From: Campylobacterota bacterium
GTDB lineage: Bacteria > Campylobacterota > Campylobacteria > Campylobacterales > Sulfurovaceae
Direction of reading: 5' to 3'
Assembly (NCBI GenBank): GCA_013153675.1
Contig: JAADEA010000124.1
Span: 1-5,780, forward strand
DNA: 5,780 bases
Made by a program: the position numbers and the translations under genes. The notes below the pieces were generated by a model. It did not search any database. It saw only the letters and a program-made list of their open reading frames with translations, and was not told the origin of the DNA. Positions 1 through 5,453 of this stretch are shown piece by piece; position 1 is the first letter of the stretch; each line of letters starts with the position of its first letter.

Positions 1-111
1 CCACCATCTCCACTAAAAATTCCTCCTTTTAAATTGGAAGGAACAAAGTTAGTATTGGGAGAAGAGGGACCAGAATATAAGAAGATGAAAGAAGAAGGTT
101 TAATAGGATAA
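1..111 (+). CDS. petA: Rieske iron-sulfur protein of the bc1 complex, C-terminal end only
   Basis: The first 36 codons of the window are open in frame 1 and end at TAA 109-111. They read from PPSPLKIPPF to KMKEEGLIG. A proline-rich tail of this kind follows the last strand of the Rieske [2Fe-2S] domain in bacterial ubiquinol-cytochrome c reductases. The cluster-binding Cys-His boxes would lie upstream and are not in the window, so the assignment rests on this tail and on the position 9 bases before petB, in the usual petA-petB-petC order. The protein would pass electrons from quinol at the Qo site to the cytochrome c subunit. The stop codon overlaps the petB ribosome binding site (AAGGAGG at 110-116), so the two genes are probably translationally coupled. 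It could be another protein with a similar tail, but the context makes that unlikely. Confidence 0.75.
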   Translation, partial: PPSPLKIPPFKLEGTKLVLGEEGPEYKKMKEEGLIG

Positions 112-120
112 GGAGGAATA

Positions 121-1353
121 ATGGCACATTTTGATCCAAATGCAAGACCTTTTAGTCATAAATGGTTAAATGAAAGATTAGCAATTGATACTCTAAAGAG
201 GGTACTCTCGACTGAGTATTGGATCCCAAAGAATATTAACTTTCTTTGGGCAATGGGTATGGTGCTTGCTACTACTTTTGGAATATTATTAATTAGTGGA
301 ATCTTCCTTTTAATGTATTATATTCCAGATACAAAGCAAGCTTTTGATAGTGTAAACCACACAATTATGGGTGAAGTTGCATATGGATGGCTATGGAGAC
401 ATATGCATGCAGTTGCTGCTTCATTGGTCTTTTTGATTATCTATATCCATATGTTTACAGGTATCTATTATGGCTCTTATAAGAGAGGAAGAGAGCTTAT
501 CTGGATTAGTGGTATGCTTTTATTTGTAGCATTTTCAGCAGAGGCTTTTTCTGGATATCTTCTTCCTTGGGGACAAATGAGTTATTGGGCAGGTATGGTT
601 ATTACAAACCTATTTAGTCTTGGTTCATTAGAGTTAAATGGGCTTGTTGAGTGGATTAGAGGAGATTATGTTCCAGCTCAAGCTACTCTTGGAAGATTTT
701 TTATGCTTCATGTACTATTATTGCCTTTAGTTATTATGGCTTTAATCGTATTTCACTTTGGAACACTTAGAATTCCTCATGTTAACAACCAAGATGGTGA
801 AGAGATCGATTTTGAGGCTGAAGCTGAAAAATGGAAAGCTGGACTTAGAAAAGAGTCTAAAGTAATTCCTTTTAATCCAGTATTCTTAAGTAAAGATACA
901 TTTGTATTGGCAATTTATCTAATTTTATATTTCTATTTAGTCTTCTATCACTTTAATTTTGCAATGGATCCAGTTAACTTTGATCCAGCAGATCCACTAA
1001 AAACACCACCACATATCTATCCTGAGTGGTATTTCTTATGGAGTTATGAGATCTTAAGACCATTCCCTAAAGATCCAGGTCTAATTGCTTTTGGATTTGC
1101 ACAAGTTATCTTTTTCTTATTACCATTCTTAGATAGAAGTCCAAATGTTGCCCCTGCAAATAGAAGAAGACCATTTAGATGTTGGTTCTGGATTTTACTT
1201 GTAGATATGGTAGTATTAACTATTATGGGTAAATTACCACCAGAAGGAATCTATAATACTATTGGAAGTATTGCAGCTTGGGTATTTATTATTCTTTGGG
1301 TGGTATTGCCATTTATCACAAAAGCTGAAAAATTGGTAGGGGGCAAGAAATGA
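121..1353 (+). CDS. petB: Cytochrome b subunit of the bc1 complex (ubiquinol/menaquinol-cytochrome c reductase)
   Basis: This is the 410-residue membrane core of the bc1 complex, which oxidises quinol and moves protons across the inner membrane. Eight hydrophobic helices are visible, near residues 42-66, 94-114, 128-147, 192-214, 260-282, 321-338, 355-370 and 381-400. Haem ligand candidates are H96 and H110 in the second helix (H-X13-H) and H197 and H212 in the fourth (H-X14-H). The Qo-site PEWY motif is at 301-304. The length and eight helices show one unsplit protein, not the separate b6 and subunit IV of chloroplast-type complexes. The ATG at 121 is set by an excellent Shine-Dalgarno sequence, AAGGAGG at 110-116. 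The stop overlaps the petC start by 4 bases (ATGA), so both are made from one message. The 14-residue spacing in the fourth helix is noted as a finding. Identity is near certain; the quinone type is not visible from the sequence. Confidence 0.97.
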   Translation: MAHFDPNARPFSHKWLNERLAIDTLKRVLSTEYWIPKNINFLWAMGMVLATTFGILLISGIFLLMYYIPDTKQAFDSVNHTIMGEVAYGWLWRHMHAVAASLVFLIIYIHMFTGIYYGSYKRGRELIWISGMLLFVAFSAEAFSGYLLPWGQMSYWAGMVITNLFSLGSLELNGLVEWIRGDYVPAQATLGRFFMLHVLLLPLVIMALIVFHFGTLRIPHVNNQDGEEIDFEAEAEKWKAGLRKESKVIPFNPVFLSKDTFVLAIYLILYFYLVFYHFNFAMDPVNFDPADPLKTPPHIYPEWYFLWSYEILRPFPKDPGLIAFGFAQVIFFLLPFLDRSPNVAPANRRRPFRCWFWILLVDMVVLTIMGKLPPEGIYNTIGSIAAWVFIILWVVLPFITKAEKLVGGKK

Positions 1354-2252
1354 AAGAGTTAAAGATATTAGCAGTAGTAGTAGCATTTACATTAGTTACA
1401 TATTGGGGAATTGAACCATATGCCCATAAAGTTATGCATAAACATGTTGAAGGGCATAACTTTACATATCCAGATCTTAAAAAACCTCCAAAAGGAGATC
1501 CAAAAAAAGGTGAGCAGTTAATTGCTGCTTGTGTTGGATGTCACTCTCTTGAGTCAAAAGGGATGAAGGCTCCAATGGATCCAGTTACTGCATCAGCTAC
1601 ATATGGAGTTAATCCACCAGATTTAAGTGATGCAGGAGCTATTTATGATGAAAAGTATTTAGTAGCATTTTTACAAAATCCAGCTCATGCTGCTAAAGTA
1701 AAAAAGAGTGGGATGGCATATGCAGCTTCGCCTCAAGATGCAGCAGATATTACAGCATATTTAAAATCTATTGCACCAAAAGAGGTGACTCCAAAACAAG
1801 CTTATATATCAGCTTGTGGAAGATGTCATGAGTTAAGATATGTTAAATGGACTCAAATTGGAGAGATTCCAAAAACTAAACCAGATATTAAAACTGGTGT
1901 TGATTTAGCAAAAGCTAAATTTATGGAAAAAGTTGATCAATATAAACTAAACTTAGCTAAATATATGGGTAAATTACCACCTGATTTATCAATTATTGTT
2001 AGAGCAAGAAGTAAACATTATCTTGAAACATTTGTAGAGGATCCTCAATCTCAACTTCCAGGGACTGCAATGCCAAGAGTTGGGGTAACAAAAGAGGCAT
2101 TTGAAAAGATCTACACATATCTTGAAGAGGTTGGAGATCCAAGTAAGCCTGAGAGAGAAAGACTTGGACCATGGGTACTTGGATATCTATTTATCTTTGC
2201 AATTCTTGCCTACTTATGGTATAAGTCTCAATGGAGAGGCTTAAAAGATTAA
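1350..2252 (+). CDS. petC: Di-heme cytochrome c subunit of the bc1 complex
   Basis: This 300-residue protein has two haem c sites, CVGCH at 61-65 and CGRCH at 156-160. It has one hydrophobic segment at each end: about residues 5-20 (an uncleaved anchor or signal) and 274-291, followed by a positively charged cytoplasmic tail. Axial methionine candidates are M122 (SGMAYA) and M241 (GTAMPR). The LPPDLS motif at 209-214 is the kind found in cytochrome c1. Campylobacterota are known to use a di-heme c subunit of this kind in place of mono-haem cytochrome c1, and the fit is good. It would take electrons from the Rieske protein and pass them to soluble or lipid-anchored cytochromes, possibly the one encoded at 4750. 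Its ATG overlaps the petB stop, and AGGGGG at 1338-1343 can serve as ribosome binding site. A strong terminator follows directly, so this is the last gene of the bc1 operon. Confidence 0.95.
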   Translation: MKELKILAVVVAFTLVTYWGIEPYAHKVMHKHVEGHNFTYPDLKKPPKGDPKKGEQLIAACVGCHSLESKGMKAPMDPVTASATYGVNPPDLSDAGAIYDEKYLVAFLQNPAHAAKVKKSGMAYAASPQDAADITAYLKSIAPKEVTPKQAYISACGRCHELRYVKWTQIGEIPKTKPDIKTGVDLAKAKFMEKVDQYKLNLAKYMGKLPPDLSIIVRARSKHYLETFVEDPQSQLPGTAMPRVGVTKEAFEKIYTYLEEVGDPSKPERERLGPWVLGYLFIFAILAYLWYKSQWRGLKD

Positions 2253-2276
2253 GGCTTAAATGCCTTGATCTTTTTT
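2243..2276 (+). terminator. Intrinsic terminator of the bc1 operon
   Basis: The arms AAAAGATTAAGGC (2243-2255) and GCCTTGATCTTTT (2262-2274) pair over 13 positions with a single G-U wobble, around the 6-base loop TTAAAT. The run of six T at 2271-2276 supplies the U tract. The left arm includes the last two codons and the stop of petC. This is a classic Rho-independent terminator, and it separates the bc1 operon from moaA. Confidence 0.88.
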
Positions 2277-2298
2277 ATCTATCTTTTAACTTCTTTTA

Positions 2299-2304
2299 GA
2301 TAAT
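2299..2304 (+). promoter_or_regulatory. Possible -10 element of the moaA promoter
   Basis: GATAAT at 2299-2304 matches five of six bases of TATAAT. It sits after the bc1 terminator and would give a 5' leader of roughly 24 bases before the moaA ATG, close to the leaders inferred for three other promoters in this window. A second candidate, TATAAG at 2320-2325, would give an almost leaderless message. No clear -35 box is seen. A promoter is needed here because the upstream operon is terminated, but the exact position is uncertain. Confidence 0.35.
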
Positions 2305-2334
2305 CTAACAAAAATTAATTATAAGTGATAAGAG

Positions 2335-3303
2335 ATGTTAATAGATGGATATGGGAGAGAGGTTAACTATTTAAGAATATCTGTAACTGAAAGATGTAAT
2401 TTTAGATGTCTTTATTGTATGCCAAATAAACCATTTAGTTGGGTTCCAAGGGAAAATCTTCTTAGCTTTGAAGAGCTTTTTAAATTTGTCAAAGTAGCAA
2501 TTGACCTTGGAATTAGGAAAATAAGAATTACTGGAGGAGAACCTTTAGTTAGAGAAGATTTAGATTATTTTATCTCATTAATTCACAACTATAATCCAAA
2601 TATAGATTTAGCTTTAACTACAAATGGATATTTGCTTAGTGATTTTGCCGCTAAGTTAAAAAGAGCTGGTTTAAAGAGGATTAATATCTCTTTGGACTCT
2701 TTAAAACCTGCTGTTGCTGCAAAAATTGCTCAAAAGAATGTATTGCCAAAGATTTTATCTGGAATTGAGGTATCAAAAGAGCTTGGCTTTAAAATAAAGA
2801 TAAATATGGTTCCATTAAAAGGAATTAATGATAATGAAATTTTAGATATTTTAGAATTTGGAAAAAAAAGAGATATTGAAGTTAGGTTTATTGAATATAT
2901 GGAAAATATACATGCTAATAAAGAGTTAAAAGGGTTATATGGAAAAGAGATTTTAGAGCATATAAAAAAGAGGTATAAAATAAAAAAGATAGGTAGGGAA
3001 GGAAGTAGTCCAAGTTTTAAGTATCAAATAGAAGGGAGTAACTATACTTTTGGTCTAATTGATCCTCATAAGCACGATTTTTGTGAAAGTTGTAATAGAA
3101 TTAGATTAACAGCTGAAGGGTATTTGATCCCTTGTTTATATTTTGAGGATGCTAAGAGTATATCTGAAGCTATTAAGAGTGGAGATACTAAAAAAGCAGT
3201 AGAGATATTAAAAGATGTTTTGGCTAATAAGCCAAAAGAGAATAAATGGAGTGAAGAGAGTGTAGAAGATTCAAGTAGAGCTTTTTATGAAACTGGCGGT
3301 TAG
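2335..3303 (+). CDS. moaA: GTP 3',8-cyclase (molybdenum cofactor synthesis protein A)
   Basis: This 322-residue radical SAM enzyme catalyses the first step of molybdenum cofactor synthesis, rearranging GTP to 3',8-cyclo-7,8-dihydro-GTP, which MoaC then turns into cyclic pyranopterin. The N-terminal [4Fe-4S] motif C-X3-C-X2-C is at C21, C25 and C28. The SAM-binding GGEP is at 67-70. The C-terminal cluster that binds GTP is C250, C253 and C267 (C-X2-C-X13-C). The protein ends in Gly-Gly (321-322), the conserved tail needed for MoaA activity. Length and start ([16 protein letters not shown]) match the family, so the ATG at 2335 is favoured although only a weak purine stretch precedes it. It is cytoplasmic. 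The cofactor would serve molybdenum enzymes such as nitrate or formate dehydrogenases, none of which is in the window. queE follows after 2 bases, so the two are probably co-transcribed. Confidence 0.97.
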   Translation: MLIDGYGREVNYLRISVTERCNFRCLYCMPNKPFSWVPRENLLSFEELFKFVKVAIDLGIRKIRITGGEPLVREDLDYFISLIHNYNPNIDLALTTNGYLLSDFAAKLKRAGLKRINISLDSLKPAVAAKIAQKNVLPKILSGIEVSKELGFKIKINMVPLKGINDNEILDILEFGKKRDIEVRFIEYMENIHANKELKGLYGKEILEHIKKRYKIKKIGREGSSPSFKYQIEGSNYTFGLIDPHKHDFCESCNRIRLTAEGYLIPCLYFEDAKSISEAIKSGDTKKAVEILKDVLANKPKENKWSEESVEDSSRAFYETGG

Positions 3304-3305
3304 AG

Positions 3306-4061
3306 ATGTTTTTTTTATCTGAGAGCTTCTTTTCTATCCAAGGAGAGGGAAAATATATTGGTGTTCCTTCCTATTTTATAAGAGTTGGGGGTTGTAATTT
3401 AAAATGTAGTGGCTTTAATGCTATCTATGAGACTGAAGATGGGAAAAAAAAGAGGGGATGTGATACATATTTTGCAGTGGATAGAGAGTTTCAAAAAAGC
3501 TGGATAGCTATCGATAATTCAAAAGTTTTAATAGATCAAATATTAAAAGAGTTTAAAAAGATAGGATATACTCCTCATTTAGTAATTACTGGAGGAGAAC
3601 CTCTAATATATAAAGATGATGAGGTATTTTGCGAAGTAGTGGAATATTTTTCAAAAAAATCAAAAGTTACAATAGAGACAAATGGAACTTTAGCGCCAAA
3701 TTTTAATGCTTATCCATTTTTTAGAGATTTACTATTTTCTATCTCTATTAAACTCTCTAACTCTAAAGAGCCAAAAGAGAAGAGATTAAAAAAAGATGTT
3801 TTATTAGAGTTTAATAGAGTAAAAAATAGATTTTTAAAGTTTGCCCTTGATAGAGAGTTAGTAAAGAAGGATGCTATTATAGAGATAAAAGAGGTTTTAG
3901 AATTTTTTGATAATATCGAGGTATATTGTATGCCAATAGGAGATAATCAAAAAAAATTAAATGAAAATAGCCCATATGTATGGGAATTTTGCAAAAAATA
4001 TAACTTTAGATACTCTGATAGGCTTCATATTAGATTATTTGATTCATCCTTAGGGGTGTAA
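3306..4061 (+). CDS. queE: 7-carboxy-7-deazaguanine synthase, radical SAM
   Basis: QueE converts the QueD product 6-carboxy-5,6,7,8-tetrahydropterin to 7-carboxy-7-deazaguanine on the way to preQ0 and tRNA queuosine. The 251-residue protein opens with the family signature [10 protein letters not shown] (6-15). The iron-sulfur ligands appear to be C30, C34 and C52, a C-X3-C-X17-C arrangement instead of C-X3-C-X2-C, with a charged insert between the second and third cysteine. CDT at 52-54, GGEP at 96-99, ETNGT at 124-128 and the ending [14 protein letters not shown] fit QueE. The ATG lies 2 bases after the moaA stop, with no strong Shine-Dalgarno; the GGCGG formed by the last moaA codons (3295-3299) is the best candidate, which points to translational coupling. 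queD lies 61 bases downstream. QueE with an enlarged cluster loop is known from other bacteria, so the enzyme is expected to be functional. Confidence 0.93.
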   Translation: MFFLSESFFSIQGEGKYIGVPSYFIRVGGCNLKCSGFNAIYETEDGKKKRGCDTYFAVDREFQKSWIAIDNSKVLIDQILKEFKKIGYTPHLVITGGEPLIYKDDEVFCEVVEYFSKKSKVTIETNGTLAPNFNAYPFFRDLLFSISIKLSNSKEPKEKRLKKDVLLEFNRVKNRFLKFALDRELVKKDAIIEIKEVLEFFDNIEVYCMPIGDNQKKLNENSPYVWEFCKKYNFRYSDRLHIRLFDSSLGV

Positions 4062-4062
4062 G

Positions 4063-4095
4063 AAAAAAGTCTCTCTTTTTTGATAAAATCAAAAA
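4063..4095 (+). other. Two overlapping A/T-rich inverted repeats between queE and queD
   Basis: AAAAAAG (4063-4069) can pair with CTTTTTT (4075-4081) around TCTCT. Alternatively TTTTTGAT (4077-4084) can pair with ATCAAAAA (4088-4095) around AAA. The two stems share the T run at 4077-4081 and exclude each other. The first resembles a weak terminator for moaA-queE. The second overlaps the proposed queD -10 element and could be an operator-like palindrome. Both are low in G+C and may be chance in such A/T-rich DNA. Confidence 0.3.
4081..4089 (+). promoter_or_regulatory. Extended -10 promoter element of queD
   Basis: TGATAAAAT contains the extended -10 TG, one spacer base and TAAAAT (five of six bases of TATAAT). 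Transcription would start near 4096, giving a leader of about 27 bases that includes AAGGA at 4111-4115, 7 bases before the queD ATG. The element is nearly the same as TGATATAAT before the cytochrome c gene. No -35 box is clear, which is usual for Campylobacterota housekeeping promoters. Confidence 0.5.
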
Positions 4096-4122
4096 TAAAA
4101 TTTTTATATAAAGGAATTATAT

Positions 4123-4704
4123 ATGATTATAAGAAAACTTTATAAATTTGAAAATGCCCATATTGTTAGAAACTGTTCCACAAGGAGATGTAGTGAAAAT
4201 ATTCATGGTCACTCATATAAAGTAGAGATTTTATTAGAGTCAAACTTTTTAGATAATGGAGAGATGGTATATGATTTTGGGTTAATGAAACTTATGATTA
4301 AAGAGATGATAGATAGTTTTGATCATGCTATTACTATTTGGGATCAAGATAGCAAAGAGTATATTGAAGCTATGCAAAGGTTTAGTAATAGATGGATTTT
4401 AACTCCTTTTAATCCTTCTGCTGAACAGTTTGCAAGAGCCTTTTTTTTAATAGTAGATAAAATTTTAACTCAAACTCAAATGCAAAATGGAGAAAAAGAT
4501 GTAAAAGTTAATAGTGTAATTGTTCATGAGACAGATAGTGGCTATGCGCAAGCCTTTAGAGAGGATGCTTATAGTAAATTGATGGGTGAAATTGATTTAA
4601 AAAGAGTTATATTTTCTAAGGCAATAAAGGAAGAATGGAGCGATTTTGAGATGTGGGATAAACTTTTGGCTGGCAAATTGTTTAAAAACCCTCAAAAAAT
4701 TTAA
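4123..4704 (+). CDS. queD: 6-carboxy-5,6,7,8-tetrahydropterin synthase (6-pyruvoyl-tetrahydropterin synthase family)
   Basis: QueD turns 7,8-dihydroneopterin triphosphate, made from GTP by FolE, into the substrate of QueE. Zinc ligands are visible as H13 (FENAHIV) and H28 and H30 (IHGHSY). C23 is the likely catalytic cysteine, five residues before H28. The D67-H68 pair in SFDHAI and E136 in VHETDSG fit the other catalytic and substrate-binding positions, and VYDFGLMK at 49-56 is a family hallmark. At 193 residues it is clearly longer than the roughly 120 of E. coli QueD, through a middle insert (about 70-100) and a C-terminal extension. The ATG at 4123 is backed by AAGGA at 4111-4115. The neighbouring queE favours QueD over a biopterin-type 6-pyruvoyl-tetrahydropterin synthase. 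queC and queF are not in the window. Confidence 0.93.
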   Translation: MIIRKLYKFENAHIVRNCSTRRCSENIHGHSYKVEILLESNFLDNGEMVYDFGLMKLMIKEMIDSFDHAITIWDQDSKEYIEAMQRFSNRWILTPFNPSAEQFARAFFLIVDKILTQTQMQNGEKDVKVNSVIVHETDSGYAQAFREDAYSKLMGEIDLKRVIFSKAIKEEWSDFEMWDKLLAGKLFKNPQKI

Positions 4705-4708
4705 TTTA

Positions 4709-4717
4709 TGATATAAT
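4709..4717 (+). promoter_or_regulatory. Extended -10 promoter element of the cytochrome c lipoprotein gene
   Basis: TGATATAAT has a perfect TATAAT (4712-4717) with the extended TG one base upstream, directly after the queD stop. Transcription would start near 4724, leaving a leader of about 26 bases with a strong ribosome binding site. This start also excludes translation from the in-frame TTG at 4726, which would lie almost at the transcript 5' end. Confidence 0.65.
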
Positions 4718-4736
4718 TATATACTTTGATTTTTTT

Positions 4737-4744
4737 AAGGGAGG
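4737..4744 (+). promoter_or_regulatory. Ribosome binding site that fixes the cytochrome c start
   Basis: AAGGGAGG ends 5 bases before the ATG at 4750. An upstream in-frame TTG at 4726 has no such site before it and would place MIFLREDC before the signal peptide, so the ATG at 4750 is the better start. Confidence 0.8.
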
Positions 4745-4749
4745 ATTGT

Positions 4750-5307
4750 ATGAGAAATAAAATTTTGATCTCTGCTGTTGCGATTTTGTTTTTATTTAAT
4801 GGATGCGGCGATAATAAAAAAGAAGAGGCTACTCAAAATGAGGCGCAACAAAAAGTAGAGATGAAGCAAGAGGCTCAAAAGAGTGAGGCTACTCAAGCGG
4901 TAGAAAAAGCGGCAAATGCTGTTAAAGAGAGTGTAAATAAAGCGGCTCAAACTGCAAAAGAGGCAGTAAATAAAGTTGAGAAGGCAGCAAAAGAGGCTAC
5001 TCAAAAAGCAAAAGAGGCAGCAACTGCAGCAACAAACGCTGTTAAAAATGCAGTATCAAATGAAGAGGGCAAAAGACTTTATGCTAAATGTGCAGGATGT
5101 CATGGTAAAGATGGAAAGACAAAGGCTCTTGGAAAATCTGCTCCAATTGCTGGATTGCCAGCAGATCAAATTGTAAAAGATTTAGAAGGATATAAGGCTG
5201 GTACTCTTAATAAGCATGGAATGGGTACTTTGATGAAAGGTCAAGTAGCTAATCTAACTGATGACCAAATTAAGGCATTAGCTGAATTTATCTCTTCTCT
5301 AAAGTAA
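4750..5307 (+). CDS. Mono-haem cytochrome c lipoprotein of the c553 type with an 11-residue-repeat linker
   Basis: Reading from the ATG at 4750 gives 185 residues. A short signal peptide (MRNK, then a hydrophobic run to F16) ends in FNGC, so C19 is the likely lipidated residue and the protein is probably anchored in a membrane facing the periplasm. Residues 20-104 are almost only Lys, Ala, Glu, Gln, Asn, Thr and Val and should form a long amphipathic helix built of 11-residue units. The C-terminal part (about 105-185) is a class I cytochrome c: CAGCH at 114-118, axial methionine candidates M158 and M162, and the typical ending LTDDQIKALAEFISSLK. It may carry electrons from the bc1 complex to a terminal oxidase or reductase, the long linker acting as a tether; that role is inferred. 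It has its own promoter and terminator. I recall a haem-binding lipoprotein gene next to the same cluster in Campylobacter jejuni, which would make this a conserved neighbourhood. Confidence 0.9.
   Translation: MRNKILISAVAILFLFNGCGDNKKEEATQNEAQQKVEMKQEAQKSEATQAVEKAANAVKESVNKAAQTAKEAVNKVEKAAKEATQKAKEAATAATNAVKNAVSNEEGKRLYAKCAGCHGKDGKTKALGKSAPIAGLPADQIVKDLEGYKAGTLNKHGMGTLMKGQVANLTDDQIKALAEFISSLK
4879..5043 (+). repeat. 11-residue (33-base) degenerate repeats in the cytochrome linker
   Basis: Residues 44-98 of the lipoprotein line up as five 11-residue units. The three most regular are ANAVKESVNKA, AQTAKEAVNKV and EKAAKEATQKA, with a Lys-Glu pair at positions 5-6 and Lys at position 10. An 11-residue period with Ala, Lys and Glu is what LEA group 3-type and similar amphipathic helices show. 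The DNA is not identical between units, so selection at the protein level is likelier than recent duplication. Confidence 0.7.
5164..5226 (+). repeat. 63-base exact direct repeat, copy 1, inside the cytochrome c gene
   Basis: This segment encodes residues D139 to G159 of the cytochrome c domain, just before the likely methionine-ligand region. It recurs without any mismatch at 5718-5780 on the same strand and in the same reading phase. Flanking bases upstream of the two copies do not match, and copy 2 reaches the window edge. Copy 1 is in its natural place, because it continues into a complete cytochrome fold. Confidence 0.97.
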
Positions 5308-5328
5308 AGAGCTTTTGCTCTTTGCTTT
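5301..5328 (+). terminator. Hairpin terminator after the cytochrome c gene
   Basis: AAAGTAAAGAGC (5301-5312) pairs with GCTCTTTGCTTT (5317-5328) over 12 positions with one G-U wobble and a TTTT loop. The left arm includes the stop codon. The tail is only TTTAATATT, so the U tract is weak. The A-rich left side would give a U tract on the opposite strand, so it could work in both directions. Confidence 0.7.
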
Positions 5329-5415
5329 AATATTAGTGACTTCTTAATAAATTTTTATATCTCTCTACTTCTTTTTGCTTCTATTAATTTAGGTAATACT
5401 TTTATATTTTTCCCA
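5329..5415. other. Pyrimidine-rich intergenic stretch, possible decayed reverse-strand coding remnant
   Basis: Genes in this window are purine-rich on their coding strand, but this stretch is rich in T and C on the + strand, as if formerly coding on the other strand. On the - strand a frame is open from 5480 down to a stop at 5355-5357 (41 codons). It reads in part KVLPKLIEAKRSREI, but has no ATG, GTG or TTG and no recognisable family. It is most simply a leader or spacer; a gene remnant is only a suggestion. Confidence 0.2.
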
Positions 5416-5421
5416 TATAAT
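5416..5421 (+). promoter_or_regulatory. -10 element of the DUF4062-like gene
   Basis: A perfect TATAAT lies about 33 bases before the ATG at 5454, after a T-rich stretch. The start near 5428 would give a leader of about 26 bases carrying the weak ribosome site GGGA at 5444-5447. No clear -35 box is seen. Confidence 0.5.
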
Positions 5422-5453
5422 TTTAATAGATTGTTTAATAAGTGGGATAGATA

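Noticed and set aside
1225..1981. 17-base match between petB (1225-1241) and petC (1965-1981), both encoding MGKLPP
   Set aside because: Both occurrences sit in family-conserved positions (petB last-helix loop, petC LPPDLS motif), so chance plus codon preference explains it.
2277..2334. Riboswitch (preQ1 or molybdenum cofactor) upstream of moaA
   Set aside because: The space is under 60 bases, A/T-rich, with only a weak ATCTA/TAGAT pairing and no conserved aptamer core.
2527..3602. 18-base identity between moaA (2527-2544) and queE (3585-3602), including GGAGGA
   Set aside because: It encodes ITGGEP, the shared SAM-binding motif of radical SAM enzymes; internal GGAGGA is not followed by a sensible start.
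4726..4749. TTG at 4726 as start of the cytochrome c gene
   Set aside because: The strong ribosome site at 4737-4744 lies downstream of it, the transcript would start almost there, and it would put charged residues and a cysteine ahead of a normal lipoprotein signal.
4792..5004. Open frame on the - strand opposite the cytochrome c linker
   Set aside because: It is the mirror of the low-complexity Ala/Lys/Glu repeat, giving a Leu/Ser/Phe-rich translation with no ribosome site or family signal.
4976..5176. Open frame on the + strand in another phase inside the cytochrome c gene
   Set aside because: It is Gln/Arg/Lys-rich as expected from shifting the repeat by one base, and it overlaps the haem domain; no independent start signal.
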